DNA of 64,000 nt from Streptomyces sp. M92 (GTDB lineage Bacteria > Actinomycetota > Actinomycetes > Streptomycetales > Streptomycetaceae), in assembly GCF_028473745.1 (NCBI RefSeq), contig NZ_CP101137.1:2666001-2730000 (forward strand). The letters are read 5' to 3'. This document shows positions 42,859 to 52,849 of this stretch, piece after piece (within the stretch, counting starts at the first letter, position 1; every line of letters begins with the position of its first letter). A program made the position numbers and the translations under genes. Below the pieces are notes generated by a model, which was not told the origin of the DNA, ran no database searches, and saw only the letters and a program-made list of their open reading frames with translations.

Positions 42859-44388
42859 ATGACGATCATGGCGGACAGTACGGAACTGCGGGCGCGTGGC
42901 ACCATCCACGCCGGGGGCGAGTGGCGGGCGGCCGTCTCGGGGGGAACGCGCGAGATCCTCGACCCCGCGGACGCCCGGCCCTTCGCCGTGGTCGCGGAGG
43001 GCGACGAGAAGGACACCGACCTCGCGGTGGCCGCCGCCCGGCGCGCCTTCGACGCGGGCGAGTGGCCGCACACCCCGGTCGCCGAACGCGCCGCCCTGCT
43101 GCGCCGCGTCGCCGACCTCCTCGTGCGCGACCGCGAGAAGCTCGGCCTGCTGGAGAGCCGCGACGCGGGCAAGACCGTCGAGGAGGGCCGGGTCGACATC
43201 GACTGCGTCGCCGACGCCTTCCGCTACTTCGCGGACCTCGTCGCCGGTGAGGCGCCCGGCCGGGTCGTCGACGCGGGCTCGCCCGACATCCACAGCGTCG
43301 TCGTGCACGAGCCGGTCGGCGTGTGCGCGATGATCACCCCCTGGAACTACCCCCTCCTCCAGGCCAGCTGGAAGATCGCCCCCGCCCTCGCCGCCGGCAA
43401 CACCTTCGTGATCAAGCCCAGCGAGATCACGCCCATGACCACGATCGCCCTGATCGACCTGCTGGCCGAGGCCGGCCTCCCCACCGGCGTCGCGAACATC
43501 GTCACCGGCCCTGGCCACACCGTCGGCGCCCGGCTCGCCGAGCACCCCGACGTCGACCTGGTCTCCTTCACCGGCGGCCTGGTCAGCGGCACCAAGGTCG
43601 CCCAGGCCGCCGCCGTCACCGTCAAGAAGGTCGCACTCGAACTCGGCGGCAAGAACCCCAACGTCGTCTTCGCCGACGCCTGCGAAACCGAAGAGGGCTT
43701 CGACACCGCCGTCGACCAGGCCCTCAACGCCGCCTTCATCCACAGCGGCCAGGTCTGCTCCGCCGGCGGGCGCCTGATCATCGAGGAGTCGGTCCGCGAG
43801 CGCTTCGTCGCCGAACTCGCCCGCCGCGCCGCCAGGATCCGCCTCGGCCGCGGCACCGAGGACGGCATCGAGTGCGGCCCGCTCGTCTCCGAGCAGCAGC
43901 GCGCCAAGACCGAGGACTACGTCGCCTCCGCGCTCGCCGAGGGTGCGGTGCTGCGCTGCGGCGGCAAGCGTCCCGAGCCGTCCCCCCAGCGGCCGGAGAC
44001 GGGCTACTTCTACGAGCCGACCGTCCTCGACCAGTGCCACCGCGAGATGCGGGTCGTGCGGGAGGAGGTCTTCGGGCCGGTCCTCACCGTCGAGACCTTC
44101 CGCACCGAGGACGAGGCCGTCGCCCTCGCCAACGACACCGAGTACGGTCTCGCGGGCGCCGTGTGGACCGCCGACGCGGGCCGCGCCCGCCGGGTCGCCG
44201 GCCGGCTGCGCCACGGCACCGTCTGGATCAACGACTTCCACCCCTACCTGCCGCAGGCGGAGTGGGGCGGCTTCGGCAAGAGCGGCGTCGGCCGCGAACT
44301 CGGCCCCGCGGGCCTTGCCGAGTACCGCGAGAGCAAGCACGTTTACCAGAACCTCGCACCGCGGCCCGTCCGCTGGTTCACCGGCTGA
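42859..44388 (+). CDS. Aldehyde dehydrogenase, betaine-aldehyde-dehydrogenase-like
   Basis: This 509-residue NAD(P)-dependent aldehyde dehydrogenase has ITPWNYPLLQASWKIAPALAAGNTFVIKPSE, the catalytic Glu in ALELGGKNPN, and the nucleophile Cys in IHSGQVCSAGGRLI. The C-terminal GFGKSGVGRELGPAGLAEYRESKHVYQN is typical of betaine aldehyde dehydrogenases. Next to a choline-dehydrogenase-like oxidoreductase and a betaine-type ABC importer, its likely reaction is betaine aldehyde to glycine betaine. ATG at 42859 follows GAAAGG; ATG at 42868 is an alternative. It is the first gene of a five-gene operon (42859-50031). Confidence 0.88.
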   Translation: MTIMADSTELRARGTIHAGGEWRAAVSGGTREILDPADARPFAVVAEGDEKDTDLAVAAARRAFDAGEWPHTPVAERAALLRRVADLLVRDREKLGLLESRDAGKTVEEGRVDIDCVADAFRYFADLVAGEAPGRVVDAGSPDIHSVVVHEPVGVCAMITPWNYPLLQASWKIAPALAAGNTFVIKPSEITPMTTIALIDLLAEAGLPTGVANIVTGPGHTVGARLAEHPDVDLVSFTGGLVSGTKVAQAAAVTVKKVALELGGKNPNVVFADACETEEGFDTAVDQALNAAFIHSGQVCSAGGRLIIEESVRERFVAELARRAARIRLGRGTEDGIECGPLVSEQQRAKTEDYVASALAEGAVLRCGGKRPEPSPQRPETGYFYEPTVLDQCHREMRVVREEVFGPVLTVETFRTEDEAVALANDTEYGLAGAVWTADAGRARRVAGRLRHGTVWINDFHPYLPQAEWGGFGKSGVGRELGPAGLAEYRESKHVYQNLAPRPVRWFTG

Positions 44389-44443
44389 CACTCCCGTTTC
44401 CGTACGCCCCCGAAACATCCGCTCGCCCCACTGGAGTACCCCC

Positions 44444-45976
44444 ATGTCCGAGACCACACACGAATACGACTACGTCGTCATCGGCGGCGGCACGGCAGGC
44501 TCCGTCATCGCCTCCCGCCTCACCGAGAACCCGGACGTCACCGTCGCCGTCATCGAGGGCGGCCCCAGTGACGTCGGCCGCGACGACGTGCTGACCCTGC
44601 GCCGTTGGATGGGCCTGCTCGGCGGCGAGCTGGACTACGACTACCCCACCACCGAGCAGCCGCGCGGCAACTCGCACATCCGGCACAGCCGCGCCCGCGT
44701 CCTCGGCGGCTGCTCCTCGCACAACACCCTCATCGCCTTCAAGCCGCTGCCGTCCGACTGGGACGAGTGGGAGGCCGCCGGCGCCAAGGGCTGGGGCGCG
44801 GTCCAGATGGAGGCGTACTTCGCCCGGCTGAAGAACAACATCGTCCCGGTCGACGAGAAGGACCGGAACGCCATCGCCCGCGACTTCGTCGACTCCGCGC
44901 AGAAGACGCTTCAGGTCCCCCGGATCGAGGGCTTCAACAAGAAGCCGTTCAACGACGGCGTCGGCTTCTTCGACCTCGCCTACCACCCCGAGAACAACAA
45001 GCGTTCGTCGGCGTCGGTGGCGTACCTCCACCCGGTGATGGACGAGCGCCCCAACCTCACGCTCATGCTGGAGACCTGGGCGTACAAGCTCCAGCTCGAC
45101 GGCGCCCGCGCCGAGGGCGTCCACGTCCGCACCAAGGACGGCGAGGAGATCCTCGTCAAGGCACGCAACGAGGTCGTCCTGTCCGCCGGCGCCGTCGACT
45201 CCCCGCGCCTGCTGATGCACTCGGGCATCGGGCCCAAGGACCAGCTGGAGGCCCTCGGCATACCCGTGGCGCTCGACCTGCCCGGCGTCGGCGAGAACCT
45301 GCTCGACCACCCCGAGTCGGTGATCGTGTGGGAGACCAACGGCCCCATCCCGGACAACTCCGCGATGGACTCCGACGCCGGTCTGTTCGTGCGTCGCGAC
45401 CCCGAACACGCGGGCCCCGACCTGATGTTCCACTTCTACCAGATCCCGTTCACGGACAACCCGGAGCGACTGGGCTACGAGCGCCCCGAGTTCGGCGTCT
45501 CCATGACCCCGAACATCCCCAAGCCGAGGTCCCGCGGCCGCCTCTACCTCACCAGCGCCGACCCGTCCGTGAAGCCCGCCCTGGACTTCCGCTACTTCAC
45601 CGACGAGGACGACTACGACGGCCGCACCCTCGTCGACGGGATCAAGATCGCCCGGGAGATCGCCAAGTCCGAGCCGCTGGCCGGCTGGCTCAAGCGCGAG
45701 GTCTGCCCCGGCCCGGACGTCACCGGCGACGAGGAGCTGAGCGAGTACGCCCGCAAGGTCGCCCACACCGTCTACCACCCGGCGGGCACCTGCAGGATGG
45801 GCGCCGCCACCGACGAGAGGGCCGTCGTCGACCCCGAGCTGCGCATCCGCGGCCTTCAGGGCATCCGCATCGCCGACGCCTCCGTCTTCCCGACGATGCC
45901 CGCCGTGAACCCGATGATCGGCGTCCTCATGGTCGGGGAGCGCGCCGTCGAGCTGATCGGCGGTGACGCCCGATGA
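44444..45976 (+). CDS. GMC family FAD-dependent oxidoreductase, choline-dehydrogenase-like
   Basis: This 510-residue protein starts with the FAD-binding motif [17 protein letters not shown] and ...VAVIEGG. It carries LGGCSSHN and [16 protein letters not shown] (GMC signature). The C-terminal catalytic pair is His in [11 protein letters not shown] and Asn in [16 protein letters not shown]. Choline to betaine aldehyde is the likely reaction from context, but GMC enzymes cannot be assigned a substrate from sequence alone. ATG at 44444 follows GGAG. Its stop overlaps the ATP-binding-protein start (ATGA at 45973). Confidence 0.88.
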   Translation: MSETTHEYDYVVIGGGTAGSVIASRLTENPDVTVAVIEGGPSDVGRDDVLTLRRWMGLLGGELDYDYPTTEQPRGNSHIRHSRARVLGGCSSHNTLIAFKPLPSDWDEWEAAGAKGWGAVQMEAYFARLKNNIVPVDEKDRNAIARDFVDSAQKTLQVPRIEGFNKKPFNDGVGFFDLAYHPENNKRSSASVAYLHPVMDERPNLTLMLETWAYKLQLDGARAEGVHVRTKDGEEILVKARNEVVLSAGAVDSPRLLMHSGIGPKDQLEALGIPVALDLPGVGENLLDHPESVIVWETNGPIPDNSAMDSDAGLFVRRDPEHAGPDLMFHFYQIPFTDNPERLGYERPEFGVSMTPNIPKPRSRGRLYLTSADPSVKPALDFRYFTDEDDYDGRTLVDGIKIAREIAKSEPLAGWLKREVCPGPDVTGDEELSEYARKVAHTVYHPAGTCRMGAATDERAVVDPELRIRGLQGIRIADASVFPTMPAVNPMIGVLMVGERAVELIGGDAR

Positions 45977-47121
45977 GCAAGACCATCGACGACACCGACA
46001 CCCCCACTGACACCGGCGTGGCCGAGCGTCCCCCGGTCTTCTCCGTGGACGGCCTGTGGAAGGTCTTCGGCCCGAAGGCCGCCAAGATCCCCGCCGACCC
46101 CGAACTGACCGCCCTGAGCCCGGCCGAGCTGCGCTCGCGCACCGGCTGCACCGCCGCCGTCGCGGACGTCTCCTTCGACGTGCGCAAGGGCGAGGTCTTC
46201 GTCGTCATGGGCCTGTCCGGCTCCGGCAAGTCCACCCTCGTACGCTGCCTGACCCGGCTCATCGAGCCGACGGCCGGGACCATCGCCATCGACGGCGAGG
46301 ACGTCCGCGCGATGGACAAGTCCCGGCTGCGCGAACTGCGCCGCCACCGCGCCGCGATGGTCTTCCAGCACTTCGGCCTGCTCCCGCACCGCACGGTCCT
46401 CGACAACGTCGCCTACGGCCTGGAGGTCCAGGGGATGGGCCGCGCCGAGCGCCGCGAACGGGCCGCCGCCGTCGTCGCCAAGGTCGGCCTGGAGGGCCTG
46501 GAGCACCGCCGCCCCGGCCAGCTCTCCGGCGGCCAGCGCCAGCGCGTCGGTCTGGCCCGCGCCCTCGCCGTCGACCCCGAGGTCCTGCTCTTCGACGAGC
46601 CGTTCAGCGCGCTCGACCCGCTGATCCGGCGGGACATGCAGGAGGAGGTCGTCCGGCTGCACCGCGAGGAGGGCCGCACGATGGTCTTCATCACCCACGA
46701 CCTCCAGGAAGCCCTCAAGCTCGGCGACCGCATCGCCCTGATGCGGGACGGCCGCGTGGTGCAGCTCGGCACGCCGGAGGAGATCGTCGGCTCGCCCGCC
46801 GACGACTACGTCCGCGAGTTCGTCCGCGACGTGCCGCGCGAGCAGGTGCTGACGGTCCGTACGGCGATGCGTCCGGCGACCTCAGCCGACGAGGCGGGCA
46901 CGGGCCCGGCGATCCGGCCCGAGGCCACCGTCTCCGAGGCCATCGAGGCCGTCGCCCGCGCCGGTTCGCCCGCCCGCGTCATGGACGACGGCCGCTGCCT
47001 GGGCGTGGTCGACGCGACCGCGCTGCTCGGTGTCGTCGCCGGCACGGCCGGACCCGAGGAACGCCCCGAGGAGGCGGCCGTCCTCCCTGAGGAGGCGGAG
47101 CTGCCCAAGGAGGCGGTCTGA
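45973..47121 (+). CDS. Glycine betaine/choline-type ABC transporter ATP-binding protein
   Basis: This 382-residue ATPase of the ProV/OpuA type has Walker [10 protein letters not shown], signature [15 protein letters not shown], Walker [15 protein letters not shown] and the switch His in FITHDLQEA. As in ProV, an N-terminal extension contains [12 protein letters not shown] and a C-terminal region resembles half of a CBS-type regulatory module ([36 protein letters not shown]). The C-terminal CBS part seems short compared with E. coli ProV. It is coupled to the GMC gene upstream and the permease gene downstream (TGATG). Confidence 0.93.
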   Translation: MSKTIDDTDTPTDTGVAERPPVFSVDGLWKVFGPKAAKIPADPELTALSPAELRSRTGCTAAVADVSFDVRKGEVFVVMGLSGSGKSTLVRCLTRLIEPTAGTIAIDGEDVRAMDKSRLRELRRHRAAMVFQHFGLLPHRTVLDNVAYGLEVQGMGRAERRERAAAVVAKVGLEGLEHRRPGQLSGGQRQRVGLARALAVDPEVLLFDEPFSALDPLIRRDMQEEVVRLHREEGRTMVFITHDLQEALKLGDRIALMRDGRVVQLGTPEEIVGSPADDYVREFVRDVPREQVLTVRTAMRPATSADEAGTGPAIRPEATVSEAIEAVARAGSPARVMDDGRCLGVVDATALLGVVAGTAGPEERPEEAAVLPEEAELPKEAV

Positions 47122-49067
47122 TGGCGACGATCACCGCCCCGGCCCGGAAGCCCGCCCCGCCGGGCATCCTCACCCACCCCGCCGCCCGCAAGCTCCTCAC
47201 CCTCGCGATCGCCGCCGCGGTCCTCGTCCCCCTCGCCGTCATCCAGTGGGGCGGCACCACCTGGCCGAGCGCCCTCACCGTCGACGTGTCCGAACCCCTC
47301 GGCAAGGCCAGCGACTGGATCATCGACAACCGCGACAGCCACCCGCTGTTCCTCTACTTCTTCGGCCACGTCAGCAACGTCGTCGTCATCGCCGTACGCG
47401 CCGTGTACCTCGCCCTCCTCGCCGTCGGCTGGGCCGGGGTCACCGCGATCGGCGCCCTGGTCGCATGGCGCGTGGCCGGCGTGAAGCTGGCCGTCGGCAC
47501 CGCGGCCGCGTTCCTGGCCTGCGGCCTGCTCGGCATGTGGGTGCCGACCATGCAGACCCTCGCGCTCATGGTCGTGGCCGTCCTCGCGTCGGTCGCCGTG
47601 GGCGCCCTGCTGGGCCTGGCCGCCGGCCTCTCCGACCGCATGGACCGGGTCCTGCGCCCGGTGCTCGACACCATGCAGGTGCTCCCCGCCTTCGCCTACC
47701 TCCTCCCCGTCGTCCTGGTCTTCGGCATCGGCGTCCCCGCCGCCGTCCTGGCCACCGTCGTCTACGCCGCCCCGCCGATGGCCCGCCTCACCGCCCTCGG
47801 TCTGCGCGGCGCCGACAAGGAGGTCCTCGAAGCCGTCGAGTCCCTCGGCACCACGAGCCGCCAGCGCCTGCTGACCGCCCGCATTCCGCTGGCCCGCAAG
47901 GAACTCCTGCTCGGCGTCAACCAGACGATCATGATGGCGCTCTCCATGGCCGTCATCGCCTCCGTCATCGGCGCCGGCGGCCTCGGCGACCGCGTCTACC
48001 AGGCCCTCGCCTCGGTCGACGTCGGCGCGGCCCTCGCGGCCGGCATCCCGATCGTGCTGCTCGCCGTCGTCCTGGACCGCGTGACCGGCGCGGCGGGGGA
48101 GCGGCTGGGGGAGGCCGGGAAGTCCCCGCTGACCGGGCTGTACGCCCTGGCCGCCGCGGCGGCCGTCGCGGTCGCCGGGCGTCTCGCCGGGTTCCTGGAG
48201 TGGCCCGACGGCTGGGAGCTGAACATCGCCGAGCCCGTCAACCGGGCCGTCGACTGGATGACCGCCCACCTGTACTCCGGCGTCCCCGTCGTCGGCGGCA
48301 CCGCCGACTGGGCCGCGCACTTCACCAACTGGGTCCTCAATCCGCTGCGGGACGGCCTCCAGTGGCTGCCCTGGTGGTCCGTGCTCCTGATCGTCGCCGC
48401 ACTGGCCTGGCTGATCGGCACCTGGCGCACCGCGCTCACCGCCGTCCTCGCCATGGCGGCGATCGGCGTGCTCGGTGTGTGGAACCCGTCCCTGGACACG
48501 CTCTCGCAGGTTCTCGCGGCCGTCGCCGTCACCCTGGTCATCGGCTTCGCGACCGGTGTCGCCGCCGCCCGCAGCGACCGTGTCGAGCGCGCGCTGCGGC
48601 CCGTCCTGGACGTCTTCCAGACGATGCCGCAGTTCGTGTACCTGATCCCGGTCGTCGCCCTCTTCGGGGTCGGCCGGGCGCCCGCCGTGGCCGCCGCGGT
48701 CGTCTACGCCCTCCCGGCCGTCGTCCGCATCACCGCCCAGGGCCTGCGCCAGGTGGACCCGGCCGCCATGGAGTCGGCCCGCTCGCTCGGCGCCACCAGC
48801 GGCCAGCAGCTCCGCCAGGTCCAGCTCCCGCTGGCCCGCCCGGCCCTGCTGCTCGCCGTCAACCAGGGCGTCATCCTGGTCCTCGCCGTCGTCATCATCG
48901 GCGGCCTGGTCGGCGGCGGCGCCCTCGGCTACCAGGTCGTCTTCGGCCTCGCGCAGGGCGACCTGGCGACCGGTCTGGTGGCCGGCGCGGCGATCGTCTG
49001 CCTCGGCCTGATGCTCGACCGGGTCACCCAGCCCACCGAACGCCGTACGACGAGGATGGGGGCCTGA
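47121..49067 (+). CDS. Glycine betaine-type ABC transporter permease, two fused domains
   Basis: This 648-residue permease contains two ProW-like domains in one chain. Both have the inner-membrane signature: first LGLRGADKEVLEAVESLGTTSRQRLLTARIPLAR, then QGLRQVDPAAMESARSLGATSGQQLRQVQLPLAR. Each is preceded by similar segments (DTMQVLPAFAYLLPVVLVFGIG and DVFQTMPQFVYLIPVVALFGVG), showing internal duplication. A single ProW normally forms a homodimer, so this fusion makes the dimer in one polypeptide. AAGGAGG lies before the ATG at 47121. It lies between the ATPase and substrate-binding genes. Confidence 0.93.
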   Translation: MATITAPARKPAPPGILTHPAARKLLTLAIAAAVLVPLAVIQWGGTTWPSALTVDVSEPLGKASDWIIDNRDSHPLFLYFFGHVSNVVVIAVRAVYLALLAVGWAGVTAIGALVAWRVAGVKLAVGTAAAFLACGLLGMWVPTMQTLALMVVAVLASVAVGALLGLAAGLSDRMDRVLRPVLDTMQVLPAFAYLLPVVLVFGIGVPAAVLATVVYAAPPMARLTALGLRGADKEVLEAVESLGTTSRQRLLTARIPLARKELLLGVNQTIMMALSMAVIASVIGAGGLGDRVYQALASVDVGAALAAGIPIVLLAVVLDRVTGAAGERLGEAGKSPLTGLYALAAAAAVAVAGRLAGFLEWPDGWELNIAEPVNRAVDWMTAHLYSGVPVVGGTADWAAHFTNWVLNPLRDGLQWLPWWSVLLIVAALAWLIGTWRTALTAVLAMAAIGVLGVWNPSLDTLSQVLAAVAVTLVIGFATGVAAARSDRVERALRPVLDVFQTMPQFVYLIPVVALFGVGRAPAVAAAVVYALPAVVRITAQGLRQVDPAAMESARSLGATSGQQLRQVQLPLARPALLLAVNQGVILVLAVVIIGGLVGGGALGYQVVFGLAQGDLATGLVAGAAIVCLGLMLDRVTQPTERRTTRMGA

Positions 49068-49068
49068 C

Positions 49069-50031
49069 ATGCGACCGCGTATACGTACGACCTCCGCCGT
49101 CGCCGGAGTGGCCGCGCTGACGCTGCTCACCGGCTGCGGCGCCGCCGACATGACCAAGCAGGCGTCCCCGTTCGCGAACGCCCAGGGCGCCAGGACCGTC
49201 ACCCTGTCCGTGCAGTCCTGGGTCGGCGCCCAGGCCAACGTGGCCGTCGCCCAGTACCTGCTGGAGCACGAGCTCGACTACCGCGTCGACACCGTCCAGG
49301 TCGACGAGGTCCCCGCGTGGGACGCGCTCAGCCAGGGCCGGGTCGACGCCATCCTGGAGGACTGGGGCCACCCCGAGCAGGAACAGCGCTACGTCGAGGA
49401 CAAGAAGACCATCGCCCCCGGCGGCGACCTCGGCGTCACCGGCCACATCGGCTGGTTCGTGCCGACGTACTTCGCGAAGAAGCACCCGGACGTCACGGAC
49501 TGGAAGAACCTCGACAAGTACGCCGAGCAGATGCGTACCGCGGAGAGCGGCGACAAGGGCCAGTTGATGGACGGCTCCCCGTCCTACGTCACCAACGACA
49601 AGGCCCTGGTCAAGAACCTGGACCTGGACTACAAGGTCGTCTTCGCCGGCTCCGAGGCCGCCCAGATCACCCAGATCCAGCAGTTCGCCAAGGAGAAGAA
49701 GCCCTTCCTGACCTACTGGTACACCCCCCAGTGGCTGTTCGAGAAGGTCCCGATGACGGAGGTGGAGCTGCCGCCGTACGAGGAGGGCTGCGACGCCGAC
49801 CCGGCGAAGGTCGACTGCGCCTACCCGGTCACCGAGCTACAGAAGTACCTCAACGCGGACTTCGCGGAGAACGGCGGGGACGCGGCGGAGTTCCTGAAGA
49901 ACTTCAAGTGGACGACCGAGGACCAGAACCAGGTCTCCCTGATGATCGCCGAGCAGAAGCTGCGGCCCGAGGAGGCCGCGAAGAAGTGGGTGGACAGCCA
50001 CGAGTCCGTCTGGAAGAAGTGGCTGCCCTGA
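49069..50031 (+). CDS. Glycine betaine-type substrate-binding lipoprotein
   Basis: This 320-residue extracellular lipoprotein of the OpuAC/ProX type has a signal peptide with lipobox LTGC (Cys23). The mature part contains TVTLSVQSWVGAQANVAVAQYLLEHEL, DALSQGRVDAILEDWGHPEQ and FLTYWYTPQWLFEKV. The Trp and Tyr residues in these segments fit the aromatic cage that binds quaternary ammonium compounds; the ligand is inferred from the operon. ATG at 49069 lies 1 nt after the permease stop. It is the last gene of the operon. Confidence 0.92.
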   Translation: MRPRIRTTSAVAGVAALTLLTGCGAADMTKQASPFANAQGARTVTLSVQSWVGAQANVAVAQYLLEHELDYRVDTVQVDEVPAWDALSQGRVDAILEDWGHPEQEQRYVEDKKTIAPGGDLGVTGHIGWFVPTYFAKKHPDVTDWKNLDKYAEQMRTAESGDKGQLMDGSPSYVTNDKALVKNLDLDYKVVFAGSEAAQITQIQQFAKEKKPFLTYWYTPQWLFEKVPMTEVELPPYEEGCDADPAKVDCAYPVTELQKYLNADFAENGGDAAEFLKNFKWTTEDQNQVSLMIAEQKLRPEEAAKKWVDSHESVWKKWLP

Positions 50032-50034
50032 CCC

Positions 50035-50790
50035 TCACCCCGCCAGTTGTGCCGCGATCTCCCGCAGCGCGCCCTCCGCGCGCCGCTGGAGGCCCGGCCC
50101 GAACGTGATCCGGGTGGCCCCGAGTTCGCCGAGCCTCCTCAGCTCGGCGGACGCGGGGCCCGCCCCGGGCCGCCCGCCGACGTTCACCGGCCCCTGGATG
50201 CCGGACCGCAGCAGCGGCAGTACGCCGTCGGGGGCGCCGATCGGATACACGCAGTCGGCGCCCGCCGCGACGTACAGCGCGGCCCGTCCGACCGCCGCGT
50301 CCGGGTCGTCGACGCCCCTGATGAACGTGTCGATCCGGGCGTTGAGGAAGAGCCGGTCCCCGGCCGCCGCCCGCACCTCGCCCAGCCACTGGGCGTGCTC
50401 CCGCGGGTCCTTGAGCACCCCGCCCGTGGAGTCCTCCACGTTGCAGCCCACCGCGCCGGCCTCCAGCAGCCGCTCGACCAGCTCCCTCGGCGCCAGCCCG
50501 TACCCGTCCTCGACGTCCGCCGACACGGGCACGTCCACGGACCGCGCGATCCGCGCGACCGCCGCGAACATCTCGTCGGCCGGGGTCGCCCCGTCCTCGT
50601 ACCCGAGGGACGCCGCCACGCCCGCGCTGGGCGTCGCGAGCGCCGGGAACCCGGCGTCCGCGAAGACGCGGGCGCTCACCGCGTCCCACGGGCCGGGCAG
50701 GACGAGGGGGTCACCGGGCGCGCGGCCGTGGTGCAGGGCCCGGAAACGGTCCACCCCGCTCATCGCGTCCGTCGTCGCGGGGCCCGTCAT
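50035..50790 (-). CDS. Isocitrate lyase/PEP mutase superfamily protein
   Basis: This 251-residue TIM-barrel protein of the PEP-mutase/isocitrate-lyase superfamily has VLPGPWDAVSARVFADAGFPALATPSAGVAASLGYEDG, the metal/substrate segment SADVEDGYG and GAVGCNVEDSTGG. The isocitrate-lyase Cys loop (KKCGH) is absent, so it is not a true isocitrate lyase; oxaloacetate hydrolase- or carboxyphosphonate-type reactions are possible, with unknown substrate. ATG at 50790 overlaps the stop of the AhpD-like gene (ATGA), so it depends on translational coupling. It is convergent with the ABC operon, only 3 bp away. Confidence 0.85.
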   Translation of the reverse strand: MTGPATTDAMSGVDRFRALHHGRAPGDPLVLPGPWDAVSARVFADAGFPALATPSAGVAASLGYEDGATPADEMFAAVARIARSVDVPVSADVEDGYGLAPRELVERLLEAGAVGCNVEDSTGGVLKDPREHAQWLGEVRAAAGDRLFLNARIDTFIRGVDDPDAAVGRAALYVAAGADCVYPIGAPDGVLPLLRSGIQGPVNVGGRPGAGPASAELRRLGELGATRITFGPGLQRRAEGALREIAAQLAG

Positions 50791-51296
50791 CCGTGCTGCC
50801 CCGGCGTGTAGTGGCCCGGCGTCAGCCGGCACGTCACACCGAAGCGGTTCCAGGCGTTGATCACCGTGATCGCGGCGATCAGGTGGGCCAGCTCGCTCTC
50901 GTCGAAGAGCTTGGCGGCCCTCTCGTACACGGCGTCGGGGACGAAGCCGTCCGTCAGCACGGTGACCGCCTCGGTCAGCTCGATCGCCGCGATCTCCTTC
51001 TCCGTGTAGAAGTGCCGCGACTCCTCCCACGCGGCCAGCTGCACGATCCGCTCCACGCTCTCGCCGGCCGCGAGGGCGTCCTTGGTGTGCATGTCCAGGC
51101 AGAAGGCGCAGTGGTTGAGCTGGGAGGCGCGGATCTTCACCAGTTCCTTGAGCTTCGGGTCCAGGCCCCGGCCCGCCGCCTTCTCCAGGCCCAGCATCGC
51201 CTTCCAGACCTCGGGCGCGTGCTTGGCCCACTCCAGCCGGGCGGGCTCCTCGGGGGCGAAGGAATCGGTGGCGGTGTTCTCGTTCGTCGTCGTCAT
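50787..51296 (-). CDS. AhpD/carboxymuconolactone-decarboxylase family protein
   Basis: This 169-residue protein has the AhpD-like redox motif CxxCxxxH (Cys63, Cys66, His70; HCAFCLDMH) after LKELVKIRASQLN. Such proteins act as peroxidases or reductase partners. The C-terminal ELAHLIAAITVINAWNRFGVT is typical of the YciW/CMD group. ATG at 51296 is taken because upstream codons would run into the divergent MocR gene. It is transcribed away from the MocR regulator across a 47-bp spacer, so that regulator may control it. Confidence 0.88.
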   Translation of the reverse strand: MTTTNENTATDSFAPEEPARLEWAKHAPEVWKAMLGLEKAAGRGLDPKLKELVKIRASQLNHCAFCLDMHTKDALAAGESVERIVQLAAWEESRHFYTEKEIAAIELTEAVTVLTDGFVPDAVYERAAKLFDESELAHLIAAITVINAWNRFGVTCRLTPGHYTPGQHG

Positions 51297-51343
51297 GCCG
51301 TCGAGACTAGAGGCGAGGCAGCCCACGGGTATGGTCCATTCCC

Positions 51344-52774
51344 ATGGCGAAACCATGGGCCACTTTCGGCGTGGACCTGCACCTCGACCGGTCCGGTCCC
51401 GGACTGCGCCGGGGCCTCACCGACGCACTGCGCGAAGCGGTCCGCGGCGGCCGGCTGGCCCCCGGCACCCGGCTGCCCTCCTCCCGCTCCCTCGCCGCCG
51501 ACCTCGGCGTGGCCCGCAACACCGTCGCCGAGGTCTACGCCGACCTCGTCGCCGAGGGCTGGCTCGCCGCCCGCCAGGGCTCCGGCACCCGCGTCGCCGA
51601 CCGCACTCCCGCCACCCCCGACCACCACCCCGCTCCCCACCGCCGGGAACCGGCCCGCCCCGCCTACGACCTGATCCCCGGCACCCCCGAACTCGCCTCG
51701 TTCCCCCGCACCCAGTGGCTGCGCGCCGCCCGCCGCGCCCTGGCCGCCGCCCCCGACCGCGCCCTCGGCTACGGCGACCCGCGCGGCCACGCCGTCCTGC
51801 GCACCGCGCTCGCCGGCTACCTCTCCCGCGCCCGCGGCGTGCACGCCGACCCCGACCGCATCGTGGTCGTCGCCGGTTTCCTCGGCGGCCTCGGCGTCCT
51901 CGCCGACCTGCTGCGCCACCGGGGCACCCGCTCCGTGTCGGTCGAGTCCTACGGCCTGCCCCACCACCGCGGCCTGCTCACCCGCGCGGGCCTCGCCACA
52001 CCGCCGCTGCCCTTCGACGACCGCGGCACCCGGCCGCCCGACGAGGACCCGCCCGACGAGGACCCGGACGGCGCCCCGGACGCGGGCACGGACGCCGCCG
52101 GGGCCGTCCTCCTCACCCCCTCCCACCAGTTCCCGATGGGCCTGCCCCTGCTCCCCGAACGCCGCACCGCCCTGATCGACCGCGCCCGCCGCACCGGCGG
52201 ACTGGTCCTGGAGGACGACTACGACGGCGAGTTCCGCTACGATCGCCAGCCCGTCGGCGCACTCCAGGGCCTCGACCCCGACCGCGTCGTCTACCTCGGC
52301 ACCGCCAGCAAGTCCCTCGCCCCGGCCCTGCGCCTGGGCTGGCTGGTGCTGCCGCCCGCGCTCGTCGAGGACGCCATGGACGCCATGGCGGGCCGCACCC
52401 CCGGCGTCCTGGACCAGCTGACCCTCGCGGAGTTCCTCGCCTCCGGCGACTACGACCGCCACGTCCGCGCCGCCCGCCTGCGCTACCGGCGCCGCCGCGA
52501 CGCCCTGGTGGCCGCGCTGGCCGAACGCGCCCCCGGCGTCCGCGTCACCGGTATCGCCGCCGGCCTGCACGCCGTGCTCCGGCTGCCGCCCGGCACCGAG
52601 CAGCAGACCGTCCGCTCCGCCGCCTGGCACGGACTCGCCGTCCACGGCCTGTCCGCCTTCCGCCACCCCGACGCGGACGTCGCCCCGCTCGACGCCCTCG
52701 TCGTCGGCTACGGCACCCCGCCGGACCACGCCTGGGCAGGGGCCCTGGACGCGCTGTGCCGGGCGCTGCCGTAG
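51344..52774 (+). CDS. MocR-type GntR/aminotransferase fusion regulator
   Basis: This protein has 476 residues. Residues about 10-85 form a GntR winged helix (RGGRLAPGTRLPSSRSLAADLGVARNTVAEVYADLVAEGWLAARQGSGTRVA). Residues 110-470 are a class-I aminotransferase-like domain with the PLP-binding Lys in YLGTASKSLAPALRLGW and VLEDDYDGEFRYDR. MocR proteins sense PLP or amino-acid-PLP adducts. It lies divergent to the AhpD-like/PEP-mutase-like pair, its likely target. An Asp/Pro/Gly-rich insertion (DEDPPDEDPDGAPDAG) interrupts the domain and is probably a surface loop. Confidence 0.9.
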   Translation: MAKPWATFGVDLHLDRSGPGLRRGLTDALREAVRGGRLAPGTRLPSSRSLAADLGVARNTVAEVYADLVAEGWLAARQGSGTRVADRTPATPDHHPAPHRREPARPAYDLIPGTPELASFPRTQWLRAARRALAAAPDRALGYGDPRGHAVLRTALAGYLSRARGVHADPDRIVVVAGFLGGLGVLADLLRHRGTRSVSVESYGLPHHRGLLTRAGLATPPLPFDDRGTRPPDEDPPDEDPDGAPDAGTDAAGAVLLTPSHQFPMGLPLLPERRTALIDRARRTGGLVLEDDYDGEFRYDRQPVGALQGLDPDRVVYLGTASKSLAPALRLGWLVLPPALVEDAMDAMAGRTPGVLDQLTLAEFLASGDYDRHVRAARLRYRRRRDALVAALAERAPGVRVTGIAAGLHAVLRLPPGTEQQTVRSAAWHGLAVHGLSAFRHPDADVAPLDALVVGYGTPPDHAWAGALDALCRALP

Positions 52775-52849
52775 AGTCCCCCGGCGACGGCCGTACACTC
52801 GATCGGTCCAACTGTCGTACTGGAAGCGGACAACGGGGGAGAGACGGAC

